Shown piece by piece: positions 10,401 to 17,952 of a DNA stretch of 64,000 nucleotides. The stretch lies in contig CAJUSF010000013.1 of the NCBI GenBank assembly GCA_910588945.1, positions 62,001-126,000 of the forward strand, read 5' to 3'. Origin of the DNA: an uncultured Eggerthellaceae bacterium. GTDB taxonomy: Bacteria; Actinomycetota; Coriobacteriia; Coriobacteriales; Eggerthellaceae. The translations under genes and the position numbers were made by a program. The notes under the pieces are model-generated. The model did not search any database, was not told the origin of the DNA, and saw only the letters and a program-made list of their open reading frames with translations. The first letter of the stretch is position 1; every line of letters starts with the position of its first letter.

Positions 10401-13131
10401 CGCCAACATAGATGTTGATCGTATCGCCAGCCTTCACCGAAACACCGAGCGGCTGCCAAGCGTTCGTGCCGCCAGCATAGTTGTTCACTGACTTGTCGAC
10501 AGAAGAATCGAACGTGAGCGCAGTTCTTAAATCTCCGTGATCCAGAACCGTCTGCGCGTTTTTGAGCTGCAGATCATAGTATGAATAATCCGGCGTCTTC
10601 TCACCGCATGCAGGATCCTCTGTTTCAAGCTGCGCACGAATGTCATCGATGGTCTGCTGCGTCACGTCATCTCTCAATGTGGTGTGCATCGAGTCTGCCC
10701 AAAGATTCGCAACCTTATCCTTAAGATCGTCATAGTCATAAAACGCGAGCTCAGCGATGGTGGAATCAGGGGCGCTGTAATACCTTTGAGCGGTCACTTG
10801 GATCTTCTTGACCTTGCTCTTGGGGAAGTTGACTTTGATCGTATTGGCCGCACCAGCAACAGAGGTGTAGTTCACCAGATTAGGGTTCTCATATGGACCC
10901 CAGTAATTCACACTGTTGCCCTGTGCGTCCCAGATATAGATCCTGATACTTGCAAATGATGCGTACCCTGCTCCGAGATAGGTGGTCATAATGAAATGAT
11001 CCATCTCGTGCTCTTCGTCAAATTCAATAATAGGGCCGTTTTGCGGACCACCGGAATTTCCCTTGTTGTACCAGTAGGTTCCATAGTCGCCATCAACAAC
11101 ATCCCACTCGCTCTTAAAGCCGGGGTTCTTGTCAAAGTCATTCTCACCGGCGCCCTTTGTCACACTAGTGATGCCGTCATCGAATTCTTGCCCTGTAGCA
11201 AGACCCTGTGCGGTCCTGTTGATCATCTTGTACCAAGGCACCTTAACGTTGGATGTCTGAGTGACAACATATCTCGGAGCGCTCTTGCCCGAATCGCCGT
11301 TTTGGTTGGTGGCAGATACCTGCACGTAGTATCCGATGTTCGACTTGAGCCCGCCTATATTGTGACGGGTTCCCGTGATATTGCGGACCTCGTTCCAGTT
11401 GCGCTGATCCTCAGACCAGAAAACGTTGTAGGTCTGAGCATCCTCGGCCTCTTTCCAGCTGACCGTAATGTCATTAAATGAAGCGGTAAGCGTAATGTTT
11501 TCCGGAACCGTAGGTGCATTGCTCGCAATCGGAGTGACCTTCACAGGATTTGACCAAGGACTGAACCAATTGTCCGATTCGCTCATAGAGCGCACACGAA
11601 CGCTGTATTCGGTATCGTTTTTGAGTTTCTTGCTGCCAAGATTTTCCACCTGAAGCGATGGCACGGTTGTTGTAAAAACATTCTTGGCATTGCTCGCAGA
11701 AACCTCAACCTGATAACCACTGATATTCGTGCATGGATTCCAAGTGAGCGAGAATTTCTTGTCAGCCGGTGTAGCTATGATATTGGTTGGGATGTCAAGT
11801 TGGGGATCAGGAATCTTGTCCTCCATTCCGTTCAGAAACTCGACATGAGCAATATCGGCAAGCTTGTTGGATGCGGTCTGCGTGATGCGGATCGTTATCT
11901 TCTTCACAGCAATCTGATTGCCGAAATCGATGGTAATCTGACCGCTGGTCGCATCGTATGTTGGCTGCGGAGTTGTCGCCCTTGATGCGGCGCGCATAAC
12001 CATCGGCATACTGGAGCGCACCATATTGCGCGTCGTGATGCCCGGATCCTTGAAGTCAATTGGCAGCACTTCCCCATCGTCTGTCTCAACCAAAATGGTG
12101 CCCTGCGTAGGACGCCCATCGGAATCTTTGGGAACAACGATGACCATGCCGGCCATCTCGGTATTAGATGCAGGGGTCACCTCAAACTCGACAGGGTTGA
12201 CAGTCGAGATCTCTTTCGTCGCATCACCCGGAGCAAGAGTTGTGACAGCGCCATTATCGATAAACATATCGGTTATCGTAGAATCGCCGACAAGGTTGAG
12301 CTTTGTCGCATCGGTCTTAATGAAACTTGGATCTTTTGTATAGCGAAGTTGACCGGACTCAGATGCCCGATCCATATTCATCGCCAAAGTCTGAACATCA
12401 TCAAGCTCGATGGCATGCGATCCGCTAAGGTCGTAGTTGGCCATATCCTCAAGCGTCGGCTCGTCAATGCCGTAGTTGCGGTTCACCGCCGATGCAATCG
12501 CCTCAGAATCGAGTGAGGTGACCGAGCCGTCTCCATCAAAATCGCCATATGGGATAAGTCCCATCTTCATACGTTCGATATAGACAGCCTCGTTCATCGC
12601 TGTATCGACAAGCGTAACGACAACCCTATCACCATCGTTTACCTCGATATCCTGCCAAAATTCCTGATAGTCAGCACCATAGACATGAAGCTTATGACTT
12701 CCAGCATCAACATCCTTAATACGGGCATAATACTCATCGACAGCACCTGCGCTATCCTTTTTCGCAAGCGTCACCGGGGTCGTGAAGTAAGAGTCGTATT
12801 CTCCTTCCCCTTCATGCACGATCGATGCCTTGAGGTTGGAGCCCTTCTGAGAGCTTATCTGGGTGGATAGCGAGATATCCACCACGCCACCTATGGCCTT
12901 CATAGCTCCATCATCTGCAATGGTGGAGCTATCTATGCGAAGCGCGCCTTGGTTCAAAGGAAGCAGCGAAGATGTGGAGGCACTATCAGTGACGACGCTC
13001 GCCGTAGGATCGTTTACCAACTTCGCGACAGGATGAAGAGTTTGCTTATCGTCCGCATAGCTCATCGCCGGGAAAGCAAATAGCGAGAACGCCAAGCTCA
13101 AAACCGTCACTAAAGAAATCACCCGTTTCAT
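7405..13131 (-). CDS. Large secreted multidomain M60-like metalloprotease
   Basis: A 1,908-residue predicted exported protein. The chosen ATG (13131) has AAGGGGG seven bases upstream and starts a clear signal peptide ending near SYA (about residues 1-26). Domains in order: a dockerin-like calcium-binding pair near 197-252 (DFDGDGSVTSLD, then a weaker DLSGSHAIELDD); two fibronectin type III-like domains near 446-535 and 540-625; a coagulation factor 5/8 (discoidin)-like region near 640-810; the M60/enhancin-like peptidase with HEIGH at 1197-1201 and a likely zinc-ligand Glu at 1212; another FN3-like domain near 1390-1480; and a second F5/8-type domain near 1520-1668. The tail is very acidic and I see no LPxTG or membrane anchor. 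M60 peptidases commonly cleave mucin-type glycoproteins, so host mucin is the inferred substrate. Confidence 0.85.
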   Translation of the reverse strand: MKRVISLVTVLSLAFSLFAFPAMSYADDKQTLHPVAKLVNDPTASVVTDSASTSSLLPLNQGALRIDSSTIADDGAMKAIGGVVDISLSTQISSQKGSNLKASIVHEGEGEYDSYFTTPVTLAKKDSAGAVDEYYARIKDVDAGSHKLHVYGADYQEFWQDIEVNDGDRVVVTLVDTAMNEAVYIERMKMGLIPYGDFDGDGSVTSLDSEAIASAVNRNYGIDEPTLEDMANYDLSGSHAIELDDVQTLAMNMDRASESGQLRYTKDPSFIKTDATKLNLVGDSTITDMFIDNGAVTTLAPGDATKEISTVNPVEFEVTPASNTEMAGMVIVVPKDSDGRPTQGTILVETDDGEVLPIDFKDPGITTRNMVRSSMPMVMRAASRATTPQPTYDATSGQITIDFGNQIAVKKITIRITQTASNKLADIAHVEFLNGMEDKIPDPQLDIPTNIIATPADKKFSLTWNPCTNISGYQVEVSASNAKNVFTTTVPSLQVENLGSKKLKNDTEYSVRVRSMSESDNWFSPWSNPVKVTPIASNAPTVPENITLTASFNDITVSWKEAEDAQTYNVFWSEDQRNWNEVRNITGTRHNIGGLKSNIGYYVQVSATNQNGDSGKSAPRYVVTQTSNVKVPWYKMINRTAQGLATGQEFDDGITSVTKGAGENDFDKNPGFKSEWDVVDGDYGTYWYNKGNSGGPQNGPIIEFDEEHEMDHFIMTTYLGAGYASFASIRIYIWDAQGNSVNYWGPYENPNLVNYTSVAGAANTIKVNFPKSKVKKIQVTAQRYYSAPDSTIAELAFYDYDDLKDKVANLWADSMHTTLRDDVTQQTIDDIRAQLETEDPACGEKTPDYSYYDLQLKNAQTVLDHGDLRTALTFDSSVDKSVNNYAGGTNAWQPLGVSVKAGDTINIYVGASNRQDGVSGVGTALALYVGQQHPVSSRPVFTLSDPTLTGPNQNNHSLKTGLNTITVPGGYSQEAEDGGALYVEYISSTKSYEYSVRVEGGTEIPRLDLHGITDETERYNKTLDYVNALEPHVAGLKAYHDANHNDVMDGEYGQGQSCTANMTDIAIDYLMYSLPASQVWNQISAQAAANNEDRARRLLQALDGADDAMILFYQHKGLSNLANAEGDSTNYGANGLPKSRQNVRYTQMFAGAFMYASGNHIGIEWGSVGGPVSLDGVQTDADGRYESGRYFGWGLNHEIGHEINQGQYAIAEVTNNYYAQLAQSHDSTDTTRWGDYDNVYRKVTSGAKGAAGGKTGIAMYWQLHLAYDGMDMLSNTGKKSFNYKTYDNYTDLFNNLIFARIDSYARNQTLAPSPGGVSLTLAGADKDNAIIRLACAAAQKDLREYFIAWGLTPDEATDAYASQFDKEERGIQYVTDEARVYQMENYSASSASAKPSAPSSINVDYTSGSNSVTIDLSGCPTGSDILGYEILRNGQAVGFVKAGTTSFTDTINTINNRVFTYQLRVVNNWLNRSDVVTASPIKVHHDNLLDKSKWSLKTDLRDSSNTSEGEFTDDERENTLDWTSSTITNGKDTIIGCDGEPDMTKLSANAAIDNDTSTVFEGTLTGDSSSNDASITINFGQNVEMTAVRYNAKGGASPISDYSIEISNDGVNFTTLRTGTFNLVDGVDTVFFDEGGKENRLLIYDASYMRITATSQQRISVAELDVLGPTGDDVNIMDGGIGILRSDTNVGTNSAGEPEIIPAGSFIVTGTYQGNPAYNVVVLYDNDKLKLDSARPQTDAIIEGSQIVFGEKPLGDEMLPDVRVGYWAYYVTPEDMQRYEEETGNAWVAPKSVSAELYRVDDAITLEGQRMVANALPVDVPATLPDVELSFGTVSSASLLNDLSLDEIVGRNSSDEGAGQEESYPDEDSDDSDDSNETVNLPQDNSASFRDEDDVSQTDTVSDDDPQV

Positions 13132-13440
13132 AGGGTGCCCCCTTACACTCCTTAGACCTTCCCGTCCCCATTTGGGAAAGCCATAACCCATATCATCATC
13201 AAAATGGAGCGCCTACATCTCTTCCGCAACCGAGCAGATCGAGAAAATTGGCGCACGACTCCCATTGAATATACAGAGTTAGTTTAACATCTTGGTAACA
13301 AAAATCACATCGCTTCAACACAAACTACACAAAAGAAAACCACCTTTCAAGCGGCGGTTTCTTTAGATCAGCTCGCGCCTATCAGCGGCTTTTACAACAA
13401 TCGCGAAGATCTATATCGCGCGCATATTGCCTGACTGCCA
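13132..13440. other. Intergenic region upstream of the M60 protease gene
   Basis: About 310 bases lie between the end of the ClC gene and the start of the protease gene, both read leftwards. It contains the ribosome binding site of the protease gene (AAGGGGG), an AT-rich stretch at about 13270-13310 that could hold its promoter, and one terminator-like hairpin at 13335-13361. I see no small gene. Confidence 0.5.
13331..13365 (-). terminator. Probable intrinsic terminator of the ClC gene
   Basis: GAAAACCACC at 13335-13344 pairs with GGCGGTTTC at 13353-13361, with one G-U and one bulge, around an eight-base loop. On the minus strand the stem is followed by a T-rich stretch. It lies downstream of the ClC gene and before the protease gene. 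Confidence 0.55.
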
Positions 13441-14901
13441 CTATGAAGGCTTGCTTGTATCCTCGACGATCTCCTTTTTTACATCATCGATCATCTCTTG
13501 TGCACTTGCAATAGCGCTTGAATCGGCCTTTTCCAGACCGTCTATCCTACGCTGTGTCACTCCTGAAATAACATCGTGCCACTTCACCCTAAGCGCCCTG
13601 TCTACTCCATCGCCATACATGCCGACAGGCGAGCTGAAATTATAGGCCACAAAAACACCGATCGCGATATAAGGAGCCATATACCATCCCAAAATTTCGC
13701 AACCCATAACAAAAGCAGCCAGCGAACATCTTGAGAATGCGGCAAAAAAGGTTATCACGCCAACTGCAACGCCAAACACGATATCGCCACCGATCAAAGA
13801 TGAGCACGTTGCACCCAAAAGCCCGCCGATGCAAAACGAAGGTGTAATCTCGCCGCCCTTGAACCAAAAACCGAGACAGATCAGTGTAAGCAGCGCCTTT
13901 ATAGCAAATCCCGTCATATCAAAGTGCCCTGAAAGCGCATCATTGAGAATAGAGCCGCCCGAACCCGCATAAGCCTGCCAACCAAACAGCGTAACCAAAG
14001 TTGCAAAGATAAGGCCTCCTGCGACCACCCAGACATAAAAATTCTTCGTTATCCTCCACGTTATATCGTGTATCCACTTTATTGCGGAGTCGAACACGCT
14101 TCCCATCAAGGCCGTTGCAACACCGATCACAATGCACTGCGCAACTATAAGCCACGTGACATCGATCGGCTCGATGCGATCGACATAGTCGCCGATCCCG
14201 ATCGTCGACGAGACGAGAAACGCGACAAAACAGGCAACCAAAATAGAGCCAATATGCTTATTGATCGAGCGCTTGAATCTGGAAAGCTCCATGACAAATA
14301 TCGCTGAACCGAGCGGTGCGAAAAACAATGCGGAGAACTGCGCGGCCATACCTAAAGCTGCCACGTATCCCGACATCGACTCGCCCTCATCGGCAGCATA
14401 CACGGACTTCACCTTGAACGGACGCGACACCAGCGTTCCGAGCGAAGCCCCCATCTGAAGCGCCGCGGCCTCTTTGCCTACAGAGCCGCCGGAGACGATC
14501 GTCGTTGCGGTCCCGAGAAGGATTCCCGGCGCGAGCAGTGCCGATATTGGCTTGTCCTCGCGAAGATAAATGATGACCCGATGAGTGGTCAGATCCTGCG
14601 GGATCTTCCAGCGTTTATAGACAAGAAGCTGCATGATCCCCATAACAGGAAGTAACCATATGAGCCAAGGTGCCGCCTTAAAAAGATCGAATGCCCAGCC
14701 GACTACGATACATAAAACAACGGAGGCAAGCCCGCAAACTACGCCCGCACATACTGCGAACGCGATATGCTTCAGACCCTCTTTCCAATCTATGCGAGCG
14801 ATGCGCCAAGGCCGTTTGGATGCATGCTCGTTGTACAGATCCGCTTGCTCCTCATGGCTCTTCCCGGTGATATTTTCCTTGTTCAAATTCATTAAGCTCA
14901 T
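13441..14901 (-). CDS. ClC-family chloride channel/transporter
   Basis: An integral membrane protein of the ClC family, moving chloride or another small anion, possibly by proton exchange. The 486-residue product has many hydrophobic segments. It also has ClC signatures: GGSVGKEAAALQMGASLG, with the gating-type glutamate in GKEA; a helix with FAPLGSAIFVMELSR; and GGEITPSFCIGGLLGA, corresponding to the GxFxP anion-binding loop. There is no C-terminal CBS pair. Exact ion and mode cannot be told from sequence. ATGs at 14901 and 14892 are both possible starts. It is a single gene with its own terminator. Confidence 0.88.
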   Translation of the reverse strand: MSLMNLNKENITGKSHEEQADLYNEHASKRPWRIARIDWKEGLKHIAFAVCAGVVCGLASVVLCIVVGWAFDLFKAAPWLIWLLPVMGIMQLLVYKRWKIPQDLTTHRVIIYLREDKPISALLAPGILLGTATTIVSGGSVGKEAAALQMGASLGTLVSRPFKVKSVYAADEGESMSGYVAALGMAAQFSALFFAPLGSAIFVMELSRFKRSINKHIGSILVACFVAFLVSSTIGIGDYVDRIEPIDVTWLIVAQCIVIGVATALMGSVFDSAIKWIHDITWRITKNFYVWVVAGGLIFATLVTLFGWQAYAGSGGSILNDALSGHFDMTGFAIKALLTLICLGFWFKGGEITPSFCIGGLLGATCSSLIGGDIVFGVAVGVITFFAAFSRCSLAAFVMGCEILGWYMAPYIAIGVFVAYNFSSPVGMYGDGVDRALRVKWHDVISGVTQRRIDGLEKADSSAIASAQEMIDDVKKEIVEDTSKPS

Positions 14902-15044
14902 CTACCCGATCTTGATAGGTTCACCATCATATTATCGAACGCCACACACATTTATCACTTGGGACCTAAGGATGTAATCCTATCGACAACACCCATGCGT
15001 TAGGATCGACCAAAGACAGGGAAAACATGCGGTGAACATATGGG

Positions 15045-15050
15045 TATAAT
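15045..15050 (+). promoter_or_regulatory. Candidate -10 box (TATAAT) for the HAD gene
   Basis: A perfect TATAAT lies 61 bases before the chosen start of the HAD phosphatase gene. No good TTGACA-like hexamer is found 16-18 bases upstream, so this is a -10 match only. Confidence 0.4.
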
Positions 15051-15111
15051 GGATCAAAGTTTTGACTAACCAAAGACGATCTGCCTGTTCAGCGATATCA
15101 TGGAGGCACCG

Positions 15112-15765
15112 ATGAAAGATATAGATACCCTACTGTTCGACTGCGATGGAACGCTGATCGACACTTACGACATCATCCTTACGTCTATGAGGCACACCGT
15201 GAACGGACTTTTAGAGCAGTCGAGATCGGATGAAGAGCTGATGCGCGGTGTCGGAACTCCCCTAGCCGATCAGATGCTGTATTTTCTGGACGGCGATGAA
15301 GCCCGTGTAGAGGAGATCGTGGAGCTCTACAGGCAGCACAACGACTCCATCCATGATAAGAGCGTAAGACCATTTCCGGATGTTAAAGACGCACTTGATG
15401 AACTAAAAGATCTCGGTTACAAGATGGGTGTCATTACATCGAAGCGGCATTTCATGGCAAACCGCGGACTTGAGATCTGCGGCATACGCGACTACTTCGA
15501 TGTGCTAATTGGATCGGATGACTTCCCGCTTCATAAGCCTGACGCAGGCCCTATCCTTGAAGGTTGCAGGCTAATGGGAGCCAACCCGAGCAACTGCGCA
15601 TATATAGGAGACAGCCCTTACGACATCCAAGCCGCCAACGCCGCCGGATGCTTGAGCGTTGCGGCGCTTTGGGGAATGTTTGAGCCCGATACGCTGCGAT
15701 CGAAGGACCCCTGCATCGAGATATCGTCGCTTGGTAAGCTCGCAGGTGTATTGGCCGCGCGATGA
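15112..15765 (+). CDS. HAD-superfamily phosphatase (phosphoglycolate phosphatase-like)
   Basis: A cytoplasmic haloacid dehalogenase-type hydrolase of 217 residues. It shows HAD motif I FDCDGTLIDT with the nucleophile aspartate, motif II in GVITSKR, a lysine in the HKPDAGP stretch and motif IV IGDSPYDIQAA. A four-helix cap domain of the beta-phosphoglucomutase/phosphoglycolate type lies between motifs I and II. The start at 15112 is preferred over the in-frame ATG at 15100 because GGAGG sits five bases before it and overlaps the upstream codons. Substrate is uncertain: phosphoglycolate phosphatase and PpaX-type pyrophosphatase share these features. It is a single gene. Confidence 0.85.
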   Translation: MKDIDTLLFDCDGTLIDTYDIILTSMRHTVNGLLEQSRSDEELMRGVGTPLADQMLYFLDGDEARVEEIVELYRQHNDSIHDKSVRPFPDVKDALDELKDLGYKMGVITSKRHFMANRGLEICGIRDYFDVLIGSDDFPLHKPDAGPILEGCRLMGANPSNCAYIGDSPYDIQAANAAGCLSVAALWGMFEPDTLRSKDPCIEISSLGKLAGVLAAR

Positions 15766-15784
15766 TGTAGCTAGGATAGCTACA
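15766..15784 (+). repeat. Perfect hairpin directly after the HAD stop codon
   Basis: TGTAGCTA and TAGCTACA form an eight-base perfect stem with a three-base loop, starting one base after the TGA. There is no T-run, so it may stabilise the 3' end of the message rather than act as a classical terminator. Confidence 0.6.
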
Positions 15785-15876
15785 GAAAGCTTTTGGATCA
15801 GCGCCTCAGCGGCCCTTATCCTTAGATCATGAACGCCGAAGAAAAATTCGCCTCGGACAAAGCCGCTCCCAAAAGC

Positions 15877-15896
15877 GCAGGTTTTGCTTGACCTGC
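15877..15896 (-). terminator. Weak terminator-like hairpin after the Mrr-like gene
   Basis: GCAGGT and ACCTGC pair around an eight-base loop, just downstream of the Mrr-like gene on the minus strand. It is followed there by GCTTTTG. The stem is short and the T-run interrupted. Confidence 0.35.
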
Positions 15897-15906
15897 AAAA
15901 AGCCTG

Positions 15907-17061
15907 CTAATCGAAGGATCCGTTATAGATCAAAAGCAGAATACATATCGCAAAGATTATGACTGCAGAGCCAATGAAGATAAGACTGAAGATCTGTTGA
16001 TGTCTGAGATTTTCCTGCCTAGCGTCCTCCATATGGGCTTCCCATGCGAAAAGATCGCCCTGCGTAATGCCCCAAGCCCCGCTTGGAAGCTGAACCATGG
16101 GCATTCCTTGGGATATCTGATCCATAACATCATCGGCGCTACATCCCCACCGCATCTGAATATCAGGCACGCCAAACACCGTCATATACTGAAAATGTTC
16201 GACAGGCTCTATCGGATCGACTGCCTCCACAGGCTCGCTTGGAGAAGGTATCGAAATGGGTGAGATGTCAGATGGAATAGCTGCCGGGCGCGTCGGGCGA
16301 TCGATGGCAGACGCATGATGCGACAGGCTTTGAGCGGGTGCCGTAAACGAAGGGTTCGATGCGCTCACGGGACCGTCTGAGACAGGACTGCCTGAAACGG
16401 GACTGCTCGAAACAGAACTGCTCGGGACAGACTCACCCGGTCGAATCGCTGCATCAGCAACCGCATTCACACCTGCAGGCTCATCCTTTTCAGGCATAGA
16501 TGCCGTTAAGGTTAACGGGTTCGTTTTCGGCGTGTGATCACCTGCTGCATCGCTGGATGTTGCATCTTTGACCTTGGATGCAGCAGCGTCGCTTGAAGAG
16601 TCTTTTCCACCCGATACAGCCGACTCATCGGGATTCGCCTCAACTGAGATGTTCTGTTCAAACTCCGCCTTTTTCCTTGCGGTCTTCGCCTGATCGATCA
16701 GTTCGTTGAGACCATCATTGTCTATAAGGCGCACACCGTTGGCCTTAGCCAGATTGATGGCATTATCAGAAAACCGACCGTTCGTGACTACCCAGCCCAC
16801 CTGCGCTTTGTAAAGCGAAAGTCCAGCGAGCACCTCTTGAATCGGCGTGTTGCCAAGCGAGGACTTGCTGTAGAACTTCGTTTGAACAGCGATGCGCATC
16901 TCGGTCTTAGGCTCTTCGAGCACGAGGTCGACTCCGTAATCGTTTCGCTTAGGCGTCAGATAGACCTTATAGCCAAGATCATCGAACACAGTGCCTACAT
17001 AGCGCTCAAACTCCTCGCCTGAAGCGGGAAAGTGAGTATAGCTATCCCATTTGGCATCCAT
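15907..17061 (-). CDS. Mrr-like restriction endonuclease-fold protein with C-terminal membrane anchor
   Basis: Residues 1-130 resemble the catalytic domain of Mrr, a type IV restriction enzyme: Glu19 in EEFERYV, DYGVDLVLE with Asp45, and the Gln-x-Lys catalytic pair at 60-62 (QTK), then a Mrr-typical GWVVTNGRFSDNAINLA. Residues about 140-290 are a low-complexity Ser/Pro/Ala-rich linker with repeated SPVS-type units. Residues about 300-345 (MRWGCSADDVMDQISQ onward) form a helical region that may read DNA or protein. A single transmembrane segment lies near 357-380, followed by a four-residue tail. The protein (384 residues) stands alone, with no methyltransferase or specificity subunit nearby. 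A membrane-tethered nuclease is unlike classical restriction. The fold assignment is reasonably secure; the role is unknown. Confidence 0.75.
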   Translation of the reverse strand: MDAKWDSYTHFPASGEEFERYVGTVFDDLGYKVYLTPKRNDYGVDLVLEEPKTEMRIAVQTKFYSKSSLGNTPIQEVLAGLSLYKAQVGWVVTNGRFSDNAINLAKANGVRLIDNDGLNELIDQAKTARKKAEFEQNISVEANPDESAVSGGKDSSSDAAASKVKDATSSDAAGDHTPKTNPLTLTASMPEKDEPAGVNAVADAAIRPGESVPSSSVSSSPVSGSPVSDGPVSASNPSFTAPAQSLSHHASAIDRPTRPAAIPSDISPISIPSPSEPVEAVDPIEPVEHFQYMTVFGVPDIQMRWGCSADDVMDQISQGMPMVQLPSGAWGITQGDLFAWEAHMEDARQENLRHQQIFSLIFIGSAVIIFAICILLLIYNGSFD

Positions 17062-17146
17062 AAGGCTGATCTTTCCGGTGCAATCGAGATTGATTCAAAG
17101 ACAAAACGATGATACAGATCGACATGACATATCGTCGATGATTTGC

Positions 17147-17152
17147 ATTATA
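17147..17152 (-). promoter_or_regulatory. Candidate -10 box for the Mrr-like gene
   Basis: TATAAT is read on the minus strand 86 bases upstream of the Mrr-like gene start. The -35 region (TGCAAA at 17 bases) is poor. Confidence 0.35.
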
Positions 17153-17306
17153 AGGGGTAAAAGAGCGTTTTGCACTAGGTTTGAGCTAAGTTGTGGAAAT
17201 GTGGAGATAGCTCTACATTGCAAAGAATCTACGATCCATGAGATCTGAGACAGCGCACAAGAGTCATCCGATAACGCGGCGCGATCGCATCATTGCGAAA
17301 GGCAGC

Positions 17307-17333
17307 AAAAAAGCCGATACAAGATCGGCTTTG
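17307..17333 (-). terminator. Intrinsic terminator of tRNA-Ala
   Basis: AAGCCGAT and ATCGGCTT form a perfect eight-base stem with a five-base loop, followed on the minus strand by six T residues. It ends eight bases downstream of the encoded CCA of tRNA-Ala. Confidence 0.85.
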
Positions 17334-17340
17334 CTTATTC

Positions 17341-17416
17341 TGGTGGAGATGATGGGATTCGAACCCACGGCCCCCACGTTGCGAACGTGATGCTCTCCCA
17401 GCTGAGCTACATCCCC
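17341..17416 (-). tRNA. tRNA-Ala (anticodon CGC)
   Basis: The 76-base cloverleaf folds completely on the minus strand. The acceptor stem GGGGATG pairs with CATCTCC and carries the G3-U70 wobble that identifies alanine tRNAs. The D-arm is GCTCAGCTGGGAGAGC. The anticodon loop TTCGCAA gives anticodon CGC, and the T-arm is GTGGGTTCGAATCCCAT. The 3' CCA is encoded. It reads alanine codon GCG, and its own terminator follows. Confidence 0.97.
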
Positions 17417-17465
17417 AGATATGGCGCGCTCTTCGCGCAAGAGAGTATTCTACCAGAAACTCTCC

Positions 17466-17813
17466 TTAAGAGAGTATCTTTTCTTCCTCGTCGGTGAAAA
17501 GCATCACATTCTCAGGTGAAGGCTCGGATGGCGTCTCGTCCACGAACACGCCGAACAAAGGCTCACCATTCTGCGAAAGCTCGACGGTCCCTGTCAGAAC
17601 ATCAGCGTACTGATACGACTGCCTCGACGTGCGCCCACGTTTACGATCCACCTCCATGATGAAAAGACGCGGATGAACCTGAGTGAGAATCCCCTCGCTC
17701 TCGACAATCTTAGAGCGCCCCATATTCGCTCTAACCTTGATACGTTGCCCGACAAAATCGGTCAAAGTATCATGAATCGAATCCACTATTTCTGCCTGCT
17801 TAACCAGATCCAT
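17466..17813 (-). CDS. veg: Veg family protein
   Basis: A small (115-residue) member of the Veg family (DUF1021). The Bacillus subtilis member stimulates biofilm formation, but its molecular action is unclear. The family core is recognisable: TLTDFVGQRIKVRANMGRSK, then EGILTQVHPRLFIME and RTSRQSYQYADVLTGTVEL. The acidic C-terminal tail is longer than the core. AAGGGG lies eight bases before the ATG. It sits between tRNA-Ala and the P1 peptidase gene, which it faces away from. In many Gram-positives veg is next to ksgA; here ksgA is about 1.2 kb away, with the P1 peptidase gene between. Confidence 0.87.
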   Translation of the reverse strand: MDLVKQAEIVDSIHDTLTDFVGQRIKVRANMGRSKIVESEGILTQVHPRLFIMEVDRKRGRTSRQSYQYADVLTGTVELSQNGEPLFGVFVDETPSEPSPENVMLFTDEEEKILS

Positions 17814-17900
17814 TATTCAATCCCCTTCTTTATCTGAATCTTGAAATGCCAACCCCTTTGCAATTTGTCGGGCATATATTACACCTTTGGCGGTGAACGG

Positions 17901-17930
17901 TTGTTTTTAGCAATAAACGGCTATTATATT
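17901..17930 (+). promoter_or_regulatory. Candidate promoter of the P1 peptidase gene
   Basis: TTGTTT at 17901-17906 and TATATT at 17925-17930 are separated by 18 bases and lie 22 bases before the start codon. The predicted transcript would have a short leader that still includes the AAAGG site. Confidence 0.5.
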
Positions 17931-17952
17931 AAGTAAGGCCATCGAAAGGAAA

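Noticed and set aside
17341..17416. tRNA-Ala as an integration site for a mobile element
   Set aside because: No integrase gene is visible nearby and no duplicated 3' end of the tRNA was noticed in the window.
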